A stretch of DNA of 64,000 nt from Trebouxia sp. TZW2008 (taxonomy: Eukaryota > Chlorophyta > Trebouxiophyceae > Trebouxiales > Trebouxiaceae). Of the stretch, positions 11,701 to 24,800 are shown piece after piece. Both the position numbers and the translations under genes were made by a program. Each line of letters opens with the position of its first letter. The first letter of the stretch is position 1. The stretch covers positions 124,001 through 188,000 of the forward strand of contig BDIU01000123.1 of the NCBI GenBank assembly GCA_002118135.1. The letters run 5' to 3'. A model generated the notes under the pieces. It was not told the origin of the DNA and searched no databases. It worked only from the letters and a program-made list of their open reading frames with translations.

Positions 11701-11897
11701 AGTTTCCGCTTTTGGTCTTTCACGGGTGTTGTGCCTGGCTGCAGGTTGCACCTTTTGACTTGTTGGATAGCTTGGAGCGCTTGACTGTTGATGAAATCAA
11801 GCCAATGCAGCAGGACATACCCAAGCCACCAGTACAGGAAGAGGACCCAACATCAGCCCAAAAGATTCTGTCAATGGCGGGCAGCAGAAATCACTGA
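5775..11897 (+). CDS. HCF101: HCF101, chloroplast Mrp/NBP35-type Fe-S scaffold (561 aa)
   Basis: Nine exons (5775-5831, 5941-6114, 6214-6556, 6961-7209, 8029-8228, 8866-9028, 10184-10304, 11135-11360, 11745-11897) give 1686 nt in frame. Residues 1-75 look like a plastid transit peptide ending near [14 protein letters not shown]59 (MIP18) domain follows with the TTPACPIKD cysteine. Next comes the ParA/Mrp ATPase with the deviant P-loop SCKGGVGKST, then [12 protein letters not shown] and [12 protein letters not shown]. The C-terminal DUF971 domain starts at [15 protein letters not shown]. This order is diagnostic of HCF101, which in Arabidopsis assembles 4Fe-4S clusters for photosystem I and ferredoxin-thioredoxin reductase. 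Length is close to the 532-aa plant protein. The cysteine-rich segment before DUF971 in plants reads [11 protein letters not shown] here, without Cys, and ENMSYF replaces the plant ENMCHF. Introns carry decayed copies of exons 5, 6 and 8. Confidence 0.95.
7681..8022 (+). pseudogene. Two decayed copies of HCF101 exon 5 (171-bp period)
   Basis: CTGCAG acceptors recur at 7681, 7852 and 8023 with a spacing of exactly 171 bp. The first two copies encode recognisable [16 protein letters not shown] but share the same one-base loss before CCTCCTGG, which shifts the frame into a stop after LLAQGTFS. They resemble each other more than the intact exon at 8029, so the shared lesion came before their duplication. 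Confidence 0.9.
8229..8525 (+). pseudogene. Two decayed copies of the HCF101 exon 5 3' half plus donor (139-bp period)
   Basis: The segment encoding [17 protein letters not shown] and the following GCG|GTATGT donor recurs about 139 bp and 277 bp after the true donor at 8228. The first copy keeps the donor. The second has GCGTTATG and so has lost the GT. Confidence 0.9.
9065..9145 (+). repeat. Echo of the HCF101 exon 6 donor side
   Basis: The sequence around CGATCTGTCTGCAG and GGTTTTGCCGCTG repeats the end of exon 6 and the start of its intron, about 85 bp downstream. The donor GT has become GA. Confidence 0.75.
10355..10436 (-). repeat. Dispersed repeat family A, copy 1 (SINE-like, reverse orientation)
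   Basis: This is the reverse complement of the family A unit (see 13295). It reads CATTCATTCATTCATTG followed by GGCTCAGCAGGCCCATCTAG. The short tandem tail is therefore at its left end. It lies in HCF101 intron 7. Confidence 0.75.
10916..11100 (+). pseudogene. Decayed copy of HCF101 exon 8 (DUF971 part)
   Basis: This copy starts at a good acceptor (CAG at 10913-10915), 219 bp before the true exon 8. It keeps [11 protein letters not shown] and [13 protein letters not shown] in frame, then diverges and stops after YPIT. A possible donor, AGCT|GTAAGT, lies inside it near 11010, so partial use as an alternative exon is conceivable. Confidence 0.85.
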
Positions 11898-12821
11898 TCT
11901 GGATGTGACAGTCTTGTGATTGCTCAGTTTCAGGCTGCTGGTCTTGCTGTCAGGCTTGAGACCAAGTGTCTCAAGCTTGCAAACCTGGATATCTGTTGTG
12001 AGATTTTGTTGAGAAGATGTTGTTCAGGTCCGACCTATACGCTCGACTGCTGGCCTGCTACTGTAGAATGAATCCTTCATGTTGGTGATACAAACTCAAT
12101 TTTGTTGTCGGCTGAGCAAATGGTGTTATTTTTGCACACCATCAGGATATTGCAGCTTGGGCGCACACTGTTTGAGCCCTTTGCTCAGCTTAGCTTGTAC
12201 GAGGCGATTCCTGTGATGAATCGACCTGATGCACAACATGGTCATGCTATGTAAAGGGGTGACGTGTAAGCTAGTGAGTGTAGCCTCTGGCATCAAGCCT
12301 TACATACTGTTTTGTAAGGTGCTGACGCTCATCAATGCCAGGCAAAACGGCCATATAATAACTATAAAAAGATACGCTTTAGGCAAGGGGCCAAGGGATC
12401 ATGGTCAATTTGAAGTCATAGAATCTGATCAAATTTGGTGCTCAGCAGCACACAGATTTTGGAATGCTTACATCCCTCTAACAAGCTTGATGCTCTGAGC
12501 CCCTTGACTCAAGTGATGCAAAGTGAGTATCTGAGCGCCAACAGCAAAGCCCAACATCTTCAAGTTTGTCAAAATAGCAAGAATACCATCGGCGGACCAA
12601 AAAGTTGCACAGCAAAGTTCAAATCATGCAGACCAAAAGCTAACAGCAAGTCTTGCCAGGTGTATAAATGTGTCAAGGGCACAACAAGGTCCTTCGCAGA
12701 CAATGAGGCAGCAATGCTGACAAATGTGTGGCCAAATGTCTCCAACAACAAGCAGGCAGGCAATGTCTCTCATCAACCAAAAGATTACTTCGCAGTACAG
12801 ATGCCTTGCACCGATCGCATG
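11898..12821. other. Convergent intergenic region (HCF101 / P5B ATPase)
   Basis: The region holds the 3' flanks of two convergent genes. Open frames at 12229-12498 and 12435-12848 show no domains or splice structure. No other feature was seen. Confidence 0.4.
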
Positions 12822-15800
12822 TCACAAACAGGGCAACAGTCTCATTAGCCCATTTCTTGTTGGGCTAATTTGATGCCTTTGCCTCAGCCATTGCCAAACA
12901 ACCCCAAGGGTTTGTACATTCCAGTATAGCATCATGGCAGTAATTCCCAGCAAGTCTAGCCTCCAGCCAAATGAAACCGGAAAAGCAAAAAAATGAAAGA
13001 TATCCAACACGTCAAACCATGCTGGACTCAGCACACAGCACAACAAGCAAAACACACTGTAGGTGGCGAACAAGACTACTCCTGCCACACTGTGCATTTC
13101 ACAGAAACCATACGTGTCGATGCTGAAGTTGACTGTGGGTAGCAAAGTGCTGTTCAGGACAGCCACCCATACCATGGTCACCAGCGGATTCTGCACATTC
13201 AGCACAATGCAGTCAGTAATACAGTAAACCCAGAGGCATTTTGCAGACAACTGTGATTCCTCTCCATTGTCCATATACAGAGTAAATGGTTCAGGTCAGC
13301 ACAGGACCAAACTGGTTGGAGACAATTGATTGCTCCAGTACGTACCTAGCTGGGCCTGCTGAGCCTGTCTAGCATGCATTTTCATTGCATGAATGAAATG
13401 ACTGCAGTCAACAACAAGCTTCCATGCTGCCCACATACAAGCTTACTGACCAGTGTGTTCACTTACAGCCAAAATCTTCACTTCTGCATACAGTAAGTCA
13501 CAAACAGGACCAGTCTTGTTGCAGCAACACATTGGACACAGGCATGAAATGCGTCATGCAAAATGACTAAGGAGGGTGCATGCATTTCATCTGGAAACAA
13601 TGTCAATCACACCTTGTTGTTGCTGCACATGGGCTCACAGATGCATTGCATGAAATGGCTTATGAGGGTGGATCCACTTCATAGGGACCCATGCAAAACA
13701 TACCTCAACATCGCTGCACATGGGCATACAAATGCATCATACAAATTGGTGTACGAGACTGCAAGCCCTTTGCAGGATAGCAGTGCAGTCACCTCTTGAT
13801 GTTGATGCACGTAGATATATAGATGCATCACACAAACTGGCATATGCTTAGGTGTCAGATGTGTCACAGACGCTCTCATGCCAAAATGACCATTCAGTCT
13901 TAAACATGAGTATGCATGTGGAAAATATGGCAACATTCTCACCCTGACATTGCTGCGCACGGCCACACATATGCATGACACAAAATGGCACGAGTAGGTG
14001 CATACATTTAGTGGGAAACATGTTCACTCTCTACATTGCTGCACCTGGGCATGCAGAGATACATTGCAAAACATGCCGTGTGAGGCTGTCCTGTTGTGTA
14101 AACAAGGCAGAAAGGCTCACCCTGATATTGGTGCACTTGAGCTGACAGACGCATCACACAAAAAGGCATATGCTTAGGTGGCAAATGTTTCCATGCACAA
14201 TGATCATTGAACCTCAAACTGGCGTATGAGGGTGCATGCTCTCAGATAGACAGCAGTCGAGAAGCTCACCCTGACATTGCTGCTGTTGCTGCCTGGGTAC
14301 CACCGCTGATGCTCAATGAAGGCAATGAAGATGCAGTACCCCGCAATGGCAACGATGGCGCTGAGTGTTATGAGCATGCAGTTCTGGACAGTGCACAGCT
14401 GCTGTGGCGGCCGCGATTGGCTCAGCTGTTTTGCTGCTGGTCTCAAGCTCACCACAATGCCAGTGGTGATTGCTATGATCTCTATCGACGACTTCTGTAA
14501 AGGGAAAGCAAAACAGGTCTGGCAGCTGGGCTGACATGTTGCTACAATTACTCCATCCACAAGCACATGACCACTTGCTGCGCCCAAGACATTGTTTTGG
14601 CGCAAATGTCACACAGCAAGTGTACAAACATGTAGGTCAATACTTGACTTTTGCTGTGATTCCAGGCAGCATTGCATGGTATGAAAGCAAGCAATCGAGC
14701 AGCTGCAGCAGCAGAAACAGCATCACTGCCTTCCTTCCACTCTGGCTGTCTATCAATGCGCTGGGCATTTGAGCATGCTGACAGTGTCAAGTTGGCAATC
14801 TGCTTGCCAAAGAAGGTAATGAGCAAACAGCTGCCAACGCGAATGTAGCAAAGCAAAGATGGCAGGCAGTGTTTGCTAGTATTGCTCACCTGCACCACTG
14901 AGAACTTTGCTCCGCAGCGCACAAATATGGCGTTCACAGCAATGGCCATCAGAAGCGTGTACGCCACCATATACTGCAAACACACCACATGCTTTTCAAG
15001 GCAAGCATTCATACCTTCAAAGGAAATGCACACCAGCAAGCAGTCAAAGAATCCCTGGTGCATGTGAATGCAGGAGCATGTCAAGCTCAGTCAGGCTTTC
15101 AACCAGTCAAAGTATGCTGCACACAACAAGTCAAAGTATGCTGCAGACAACAAGTCAAAGTATGCTGCACACAATGTGTGAGTGACAACCGGGTGCATTG
15201 GCATGAAAAGTTGAGTGCTTCAGATTTTGCCAAAGCATACTTCAGCTTCAGATACCTTGATAGCTGAGAGCTTGATGGCCTGAGTTGCTCGAGCTTCTCG
15301 CAGTACACTGACGACGCCTGCATCAATGCATCTTTAGCGCATGCCTCATTCAGCGGTAGTCTGTCCTGCTGCTGCTGCTGCTGCTGCTGCTTTCGCTGCT
15401 GCTGCTTGGCATGCATGCTTGACATGCGACAGACTGACCCGGCAAGGTAAAGTCAACCATGAGCAGCAACCATCAGAGCTATGTCAGACAGATAACAAAC
15501 TGAACCCCCTGATGCATGCAGGTCTTGACAGCCACGTGTAGACAAGTACACGTAAAGTCTCACTGACTGCTTTCAAACAGGGACCCGGGACAATGCATGA
15601 GAAATCTTGCGCCAAGGGTTTTGCATCACGAATGTACATCAGGCCTGCTGCAAGTTTGGTATCTCCATGCAGAGGGGGCATCAAGAGTCATGAATAGGTG
15701 TACACACACACATGCAAGCATATCGCAATCTACCTTCAAACAGAGGCGTGTGCATCACAGACGGCAGCAGCTGCAGAGGCATTGCTGTCGCCCACCGCCA

Positions 15801-18800
15801 TGTCCAGACATATGCATATGATCAAGCAAGCACACCACAGTAGATGATTGATGTGTACCTTCAACGGAGGGGCGTGCATCACAGATGGCAGCAGCTGCAG
15901 AGGCATTGCTGTGGCCCACTGCCATGCCCACATCTGCTGCTGCTAAAGCCAGCAGGTCATTGATTCCGTCCCCACAGTACATACAAGTGGCCTTTAAACC
16001 CTGTGGCAGAATTCAGCTTGTTTGAGACCCTCCTGACAGGCATGTTAGTATCTTTGACAGGTATACTGTCCACACTAGTATCTTTGACAGGTATACTGTC
16101 CACGTGGCCTTTCTTACTATCTGGCTGGTGCAATACAGTTGCCATCAGTACATCATTAAGCCTGATCAAGCGAGTCAGCCAAATGAGACTGTTGTGAGTG
16201 CGCTCAGGGGAAGGATCCTGTTTTGGATTGATTCAGCAAAAGCAAGACATGCATTGTGCCTGATGGCTGTCGGTTGACTGGTGTTGGGCAAACAAGGTCA
16301 GATCTGATACAATTCAGTATGGAAGGTCACACAAAATGTATCAGCTGTGCTGATCTGTTGCTGACCAAATGAGCCAAAGTCAACTTGGCATGCCATTCCT
16401 GCATCTTGCCACTTGGTGCGTTATGTGAAAAGCCAGTAAGCACAGGCCGCTGAATGTCAACAGAAGCATGGCACAACATGCACTGCACCAAGACACACAT
16501 GCACGCACACTTCAGCAAAGCAGACAAATTTCTGCAACTTCACAAGCCCTCCTTGTATGCGTTTAAGGCAGCAGACCACAGGAGTCGATGTGCCTTACAG
16601 AAAGATGTCGTCGTTGGCGGCCTGTGCCCCTATACAATCCCCGATGTCCAAGCAAATCCATGACTTGCCCCTTCTGTTGGCTGCTCATGCGAGCAAAGAC
16701 AGCCGCACCGTTCATGATGGCCTCCACCAAAGACAGAGTGCCATGCTGGACCATCTGCTCAAAGGCAGGACCAGTCACACAACACTGTGTGGAGCCCTGC
16801 ACCAGGCATTCAACACCTGATCAAGACATTAACACCGCTTGATTATTGGGAATAGAGCATCAAAGGACTCAGCTAGTGGCAACAACTTGGAGCGGCGAGG
16901 AACTGAGCATTACGGAACTGAGCTCAAAGTTTTCCTGGAAGAATACACCAGGTTCAGTTGCTGGTCACAGGTGAGGTTTCTGTTTGCTGACGAGATTGCC
17001 AGTAGCAAATACAAAGAGTTTCTTCAGATTGATTTAGCTTTGAATTGACTCTGAGGTGCTTTGGTGAGAGCAGGGTGTGTGTAGAGGCAGCAAGTGATCA
17101 GCTGCATTGCAACGAGAGATCCAAGCTTGTGACCATGGCACGCACAAAGCTGGAGATGCAAGTTGAATTTGAAACATCATCACCTGTGCAAGACTTGTCA
17201 GGGCTTGCTGAGGACTCAAGTCTTGTGACTGGGTTTCGGTGTCAAGAGTGAAGACAAACTCGTTATCATGGCCGCGCGTCTGGAAGCTAGCAGGAGGTGG
17301 CTGCCGACTGTGCTCGAACAGTTGCGAAACCGGCGCTGTCCTCTGAGTGACCAGCGGCAAGGTCTGCGCAAGGTTTTCGACCTGAGCTGGCTCAGAGACG
17401 GCAGGCTGGTCTGCAAAGTCAGGTCTTCTGCCTGTGTTTGGCATCGAAGAGCCGCGCAGAAATCGGCGGGTCGCAGTCGACGGTCTGTCCGGCAGCATTT
17501 CAAATTTCTCTGACTTGGCTTGAACAGTGAGAACGGCATCACCCATGGGAATCATGCCCACCGCTCTGGCCACTGCTATGGCCGTGTTTTGATAGTCTCC
17601 TGTCACCATGACTGTCCTTGTGCCCCCCCTGCACCAAGCAAATATCAGGCATGAAAAAGCAGTCTCGTGGCTATCCATAGGTTGCTATCATCCTCAACTC
17701 TGCAAAATAGGCAGCAAAACATGCTACTTTGCACTCTAAACATTGAAACATTGAAGGGTCCAGCTGTAGACAGCAGGACTGATGGCAGCTAAATAGGCTT
17801 GGTCCCCAGTCAAGGCATGAGTCCAGCAACATGAAGTTTGCCTTTGTATACCACCAGATTGGGCTGACAATGCAAGCAAACAGCTTGATCAACCTGCCAA
17901 CATGCAATCAGCAGTTGATGACGTTTTAAGACAGCGGTCAACTGCTTTGGCTGACAGAGCATTGCCTACAGCAACTTCTACATGTAAGGAAACGTGATCT
18001 AAGGACTCTCATCATGGAAGGACAACGCAATCGGGACCCAATTACTGCATTCTGACTACAATGGCACCTTTCAGAGAGGACGATCCAATGTAAGGACAAT
18101 CTTGTTGGACACCAAAGCAATCATGGCGAAGAGTCACTGTACCTCTCTTGCAGCTCATGTATTGTCTGTTTTGAGGCAGTGTGCAGGCGATTGGAAAGCA
18201 CCACAAATCCAAGCAAGTCCATTTGCCCGCAATGCTGCTCAGCTTGCAGCTGATCCATATTTGCCACTTCAGATGCAGGTGCGTTTTTGAGCGTTCCCAT
18301 GGCTAAAGCCATTAGCCTGAGGCTTTGGCCAGCGTACTCCATCAACACCTACAGTAACCACAAATGCAGCTGGCGTCGTTCAGACTTAGACAAAACACAA
18401 AATGCCAATCAAGGCAATTTGGATGGAACCGGGTTGGCAGCTACTTGTGCAGCTGTGGTGTTGCTTGAGCTTGATGTGACTGTCAGGTCTTTGTGGATTG
18501 TAGCATGTCACTGGCAATGTCTTACAGCAAGAGGTGTGCTCAAAGCTCATGCACCAAAGAGAGCAACTCTGGCTGCATCACAAAAAGCAGCAGAAGCCTT
18601 CACATGCTCAGACAAACACTGCACAAGTCAGTTGCAAGCTTTATTTGCTGCTTCAAAACTATGCCAAGGGCAATGTTCAAGTGTAGAGAAAAGCTACAGA
18701 GCGCTTGAGTGGGCACAGCAAACAATGCCTTCCTGTCGCATTCTTGACCTCACCATTCTCTGAATCCGACAACCCACATGACATCCTTAGCTTGCAAGTA

Positions 18801-21800
18801 TGCGAGATAATAAGACAGCCGCTGGCGCACCTGATGGAAGTTGGGCGGCAGAAAGCCCCCTCTGATCAACCCCTCTACCCTGGTTGGGGCGCCCCTCACA
18901 AACACAAGGGCTGGGGTGTTGGGCCTGTCCCTATCCACCACCACGACGCCTGACCTCATCAGACTTGCCTCAAACTCAAAGCGCTTCAGCACTGTCAGGG
19001 TCATGACACCGGCCTTCTTGTGCAGGGGCAGTGAAACCGCATCTCGCTCCTGCATGCAATACGTGACAGCCTTCAGATCAGAAAAGACGTTTTTTGACGC
19101 TACCTCAAACACAGGGCTGGGCTGTTGGGCCTGTCCTTGTCCATTACCATGATGCCTGACCTCATCAGGCTTGCCTCAAACTCAAAGCGCTTCAGCAGTT
19201 TCATGGTCATGACACCGTTTTTTTAATGCAGAGGCAGTGAGACCGCATCTCGCTCCTGCATGCAGTGTGTGACAGTGATGACACTTCGTACGGTTTCTTA
19301 ACATTGCTATGCTATGCTATGCTATGCTATGCTATGCTATGCTATGCTATGCTATGCTATGCTATGCCATGCCATGCCGTGCTGTGCCATGCTATGCCAT
19401 GCTATGCTATAAACACCGGACGTCAATACAACGCTGGCAGTGCCACACATTCCAGAGTCTGATGCTGCTGACCAGACGGCGTTTACACATGTAACAGCAC
19501 TCAACTAGTCTCAATGATAGTATTCGCGCCAGCACAAGTGGTAGGTGCGTGTGGCTCAAGTTTCTCTGGCCAGGCCGAGGTCACTGCAGTGCACAGGTAT
19601 CAATCACAGGTATCAAGGCTGGATCTTACACGTTGATCACATGTAATGTTTGCTAGAAAGCACGGCTGACAGCATATGCAAGTCAGGTTTGTGGTGGATG
19701 AGTGGCTGATCATTGCATCTGCATAAGCCATTTGGCACGTCATGCTTGGGCAAAACTGCATGGTCAGCATCTCGGTCTCAAAGCAAGCATAGCCATCAGT
19801 AACAGCTGAAACCGCATGACACACTCAGCTGCTGCTGTGCAATTGTGGAGAAGCGAGACTGTCACAAAATGTACAAACAAGCTGAAGAAATGATACTACC
19901 AAGAATTGGGCTTCCAGAATCGTTCAAAACTTTTGCTGGAGCCAAGCCTTCAACTATTTGATGAGATTGAGGCTGTGGCAAAACGAGCAGAAGATAGACT
20001 GTCACCAGATGTACAAACAAGCAAAAGAAATGATATTACCAGGAACTGCGCTTCCACAGCTTTGAAGGTCTGCTGGTCGGCCAAGTCTCCGACCATCTGA
20101 TGCTTATTGATGAGGTTGAGGCTGTTGCACAAAGCAGCCGCTTGCTTCAGCCGGACTGGCCAATGAATTGCTGTGCGCTGTAAGCTTGCCAGCCTACCGC
20201 CCTCCACAGGAATCATCCCATGAAACTCAGGCTGCAAGTGACATCAATGAGTGGCCCTCCTTGCCATTGACAAATACAATATCGATGGGTTGATGTAGTC
20301 GGCATTGAAGGCAACAGCCCCTGCTGTCTGGACAGCTGCATGATCAATGCATCGTCATCCATCCACCAGGGTCATCCCATGAAATTCCAACTGCAAGTGA
20401 CATCAACAAGCGCCCTTCGTTGGTACTCATAAACACACCGCCCATGTGCATGATCCAATGAAAGTCCAGCTGCAAAAGCCGGACTGGCCAGTGAATTGCT
20501 GTGCGCTGTAAGCTTGCTAGCCTTCTGCCCTCCACAGGTGTCATCCCATGAAACTCAGGCTGCACACATGATCCACTAATTGATACTACTCACCGTCCAG
20601 GCCAGGGAGCCAGATGTAAGTCAAGACACAGTCCAATGAGAGAACTATCTGGCTTGACAGCACAGGGGACTATGACGTGAGGTCAACCAGTGTCTTTCTT
20701 TACCATTGCTGGCAAATATATCTGCCTGGCAAACATGTCTGCCGACAAACATATCTCTCCAAACAGCAGGCGCTTTTGTATGAGCCATGTACTGTCACTA
20801 GCATCCATGTCAGTGATGGTGATGATGACGTCGACGACAACAAAGGTGACAAGACATTCTCTGTCCTTTTCCTAAATGTGAACTTGGGCTCATGCTGAGC
20901 TCTGAACAGCCACAATGACAGTGCACTCACCACGCTGCCTGTGAGAGTGCCAGTCTTGTCAAAGCACACAATGCTCACAGCTGCCGCCGCCCTCAATTTG
21001 GCTGGGCTCAGCACATCAATGCCTTGCTTCTTCAGCTTGAACACACAAGCAGCATTGGAGAAAATGACCACTGTGGGCCCGCCTATGGGTGCTGCTGCAA
21101 TCAAGGTTTGGAAAACCCTGCCCACCATGTCTTTAGTGGTCTGTGTATGGGAGTTGCTCTGCGCTGCTGCTGCTGCCAAGAAGATGCAAAGATGCAGGAT
21201 TAGCGAAAAGGTGTAGAAACGCCACAAGTCCTGCAGACAGGCACCTGCGTCATTTCTGCACAACATAAGGTGTGATGAGGCTTGAGCAAGCTGAGCTTGA
21301 TTCTGTATGTATGTATGTATGTATGTACGTATGTACGTACGTACGTACGTATGTATGTATGTATGTATGTATGTATGTGTGTATGCATCACAGCTGCATG
21401 GTGGGCACTGTCACTTTGGTCTTAAGATGCCTCTGGAGTGATGTCAAGCAGTTTGGTGTCAAACAAACAGACAGTAAGAACTGCCATCCATGGCAAACAG
21501 ATGTCAATACCAGCACGAGTAGTATAGCCGTCAAGAGCAGGTCTAATGCTGGCAATGCTTGTCAAGTTATATGCAGCACAAGCCTGAAATGCACTGATGG
21601 CTAGTGTCCAGCAACATGCATTCATGACAGCGCCCGGCCGATTTGCAGGCAGAAATCAGGCGTAAGTGCTGCTCTGACAAAGTGAACAGATGTGCACAGA
21701 ACAGCAATTACGTACAAGAAGCAGACTGCAAGCCAAAAAGCAAATCAAGAAAGCACCAATTTGCAAAGCAAAGGGAGTTGCTCAGCAGTGAAGCTGTGCA

Positions 21801-24800
21801 TTCATTTCTCTGGCGGGGGGGGAGAGGAGAGTGTGAGGGAGGGGGGGGGGGGGGGTTACCCGGCAGGGGGGGGGGGGGGGGGGGGGTTTACCGGCAAGTA
21901 GGGGTCGTGTGCCAAGCCCACATCGTTTACTGGAGCAATGATCTGCCTCAGCATGGTTCCCACTGTGGATCTCAGCCCTGACAAACAGAGTGACAGACTC
22001 ATGGCATGAGAGCAGAACTCTGGACAGAGAGACAATGTAAGCAGAAAGACAGTCAGGCAAACAAGTGAAAACTCTCATCCCCTACAAAGTAGAGCCCAAA
22101 GTAGAACCAGGCAACGCTGAGTGGCAGAAAGATAGAGGCCTGGACAGACAGAAAGTCAGAACCTACGAGCTCAGCAGCAGTGGACATATACAGACCATGT
22201 GACCAGAATGGCACAGCTGAAGGATGCTTTGGTACGCCTGCAAGGTCAACCAGTCAGCTTTGCTTCACACTCCCACATCTCTTTTTTTGGCGATAACCGC
22301 AGGGCTTCAGCAGATTTGGCATTTGAGTCAGAACATGATGTAATGCTGCAGTCAAGTGCATTCTCTCACAAGCCCAGTGCAATAGGTCAAGGAGCTGTCA
22401 GTGTGAGGTTACACCATTGTGGCATTTGGTTTTTCAACATGATTCTATGCAGAGCATGCCGCTGCAACAATTGAGGAAGCTTGATTGTGGCAGCTTACCA
22501 GTCCTGACGACCATTCCCAGGACTTCCTCCTCTGTGTCATTACTGGTCCACACCTACAGTGCCATTAAGCAAGGATCATGATTGGCTTTTACGCAACAGA
22601 GGTCACATATCAATCAATCAATCAATCAACGAATCAATCAATAAATAGAATTTACAGTCTGGGGTAGGGAGCCAGATGTGACTCATCGGACTTCCTGGCT
22701 TGAAAGCACAGGTGAATGTATCTGGCAACCACAGGCAGCTGATCAGTGTTTGCCTCAAAGAAAAGGCGAATGTCTCGCTGATGAAAGGGACATCTATCAA
22801 GCTATGCTTGCATGGCTTGACAAGCTGCATTGCAATATGCACAAGCGACAGCTCAGGGCATTTGACATGGTAGCAAACCAGCGCCCAATTCATACTTCAA
22901 AAGCAACTGGCCTGCTGCAGCAAGCATTGATCTTCCCAGCCTGCACTGATATTTGCCTGAGTGATGTGCACAGTGCAGTGCCAGCACCAAGCAAGGCAGC
23001 CAAATTATGGTGTGGACAAGTTGAAGACAAGGTCCTTAGCATGCTGAGGCATACAAGAGTTTATCATGCGCATTTTTTTGCGCAACATGATCATTTGAGG
23101 GTGTTTCACTATGTCATAGACTGCCTGAGTTTCATGGACATGTAGTCATTGCCATAGTGTGGCACATGTGATCAGCCTTGTTGGCTGGCTAAAACATGTA
23201 AAATTACTCTCTCTTTCTCTCTCTCTCTCTCTCGGACAGACCAAAGACAGTCGTAATTGCAGCAGAACTGACCTGGTACACTGTCGTGCCGGCGTAGACT
23301 GTGCAGGCATGATGTCTGTCAGGGTGGTAAGTGCAGTTGTGCGCTTCCTGACCAGCAACATAGCTGCATTTGCGCACTTGAGCAGCCTGCGGAAGTACAT
23401 AGAAGTGTACGTGCAGTTGTATGCTTCTTGACTGCCAACATAGCTGCACTTGTGCGCTTGAGCAGCCTGCGGAAATGCATAGAGGTGTAAGAGCAGTTGT
23501 ATGCTTCTTGACTGCCAACATAGCTGCACTTGCGCCCTTGAGCAGCCTGCAGAAATGCATGAAAGTGTAAGTGCAGTTGTATGCTTCTTGACTGCCATCA
23601 TAGCTGCACTTGCGCCCTTGAGCAGCCTGCAGAAATGCATGAAAGTGCAAGTGCAGTTGTATGCTTCTTGACTGCCAACATAGCTGCACTTGTGCCCTTG
23701 AGCAGCCTGCGGAAACACATAGAAGTGTAGGTGCAGTTGTATGCTTCTTGACTGCCAACATAGCTGCATTTGCGCCTTTGAGGAGCCTGCAGAGACGCTC
23801 AGAGTTGTAACTGCAGTTGTATGCTTCCTGGCCAGCAACATAGCTGCACCTGCACACTCGAGCAGCCTGCGGACATGCGCATAAAGTTGGTCGCAATGTT
23901 GGCCTGCCTATGACTTTCCAGCTGCTACAAGCACAGGCCCCGCTTGACAAACAAACATGATGCTAGATTACATATGAACTTTGACAGCTTTACGTGATGG
24001 GCTTGACCCATCAAATATATAAAGCATGTGTAGCAGCCAGCTGTGCTTGTGCACAGCATATGCAATCACCATGCGTAATACTCAATACCCACTACATATA
24101 TACAATATGAAGTATTTGAGAGTACCAATTATTGAACGACGATCACAACAAGCATGAAGGCCATCCTGAGCATTGTCAGTCAAAGCACAGATATGCAGCA
24201 ACATGCAGGTCTGAACATTGAGCACCTGGTTTTGCCTGCAGAAGCAGCGGCCTGTCAAACTTGGTACAGAGATGTGACCACTCACAGAGGCATGCAACAT
24301 GTGCTGTTCAGACACCAGGCATTGTTTGACTCCCAACATTGACTGTATGAAGCCCCTGTTGGGTCCCTGAGACAATGACTTCAATGATTGAGTATACGTC
24401 ACAGGTGGAAGGTGGCTCACCTCACCAGACAGGTTGGACTCTTCCACTAAGCAGTTGCCTTGCAGCAGAACCAGGTCACATGGGACTTTACCAGGCAACA
24501 ACACAATGATATCTCCTGGCACCAACTGCCTAGATGACGCCGCCCTGCATCACGGGGGCATGAAAAGCAACAGCGTGAGTGCAGGAAACAGCAAGATTAG
24601 GGCATGAACTAACAGGATAATGTGTAAAGATCTTCGAGCTTTGGACCATGCAATCAAAAGGAAAATCCATAAAGCAGTTGCCTTGCAGCAGAACCAGGTC
24701 ACATGGGACTTTACCAGGCAACACCACAATGACATCTCCTGGCACCAACTGCCAAGATGACGCAGCCCTGCAGCATTGGGACGTGAAACAACAGCATGGG

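Noticed and set aside
14548..15084. 178-codon minus-strand frame as a separate membrane protein
   Set aside because: Only 14973-14890 is coding (YMVAYTLLMAIAVNAIF), bounded by good splice sites and in phase with the next P5B exon. The rest is intron that happens to be open.
15099..15425. Gln-rich minus-strand frame (CAG repeat) as a P5B coding exon
   Set aside because: The correct exon is 15317-15256 in a different frame (VVSVLREARATQAIK), which matches the family. The CAG tract lies in the intron before it.
23204..23950. 248- and 231-codon minus-strand frames across the 80-bp array
   Set aside because: They are repeats of one exon edge read in rotating frames. Only the last unit continues into a P5B-like sequence (HHACTVYAGTTVYQ), so they are not separate genes.
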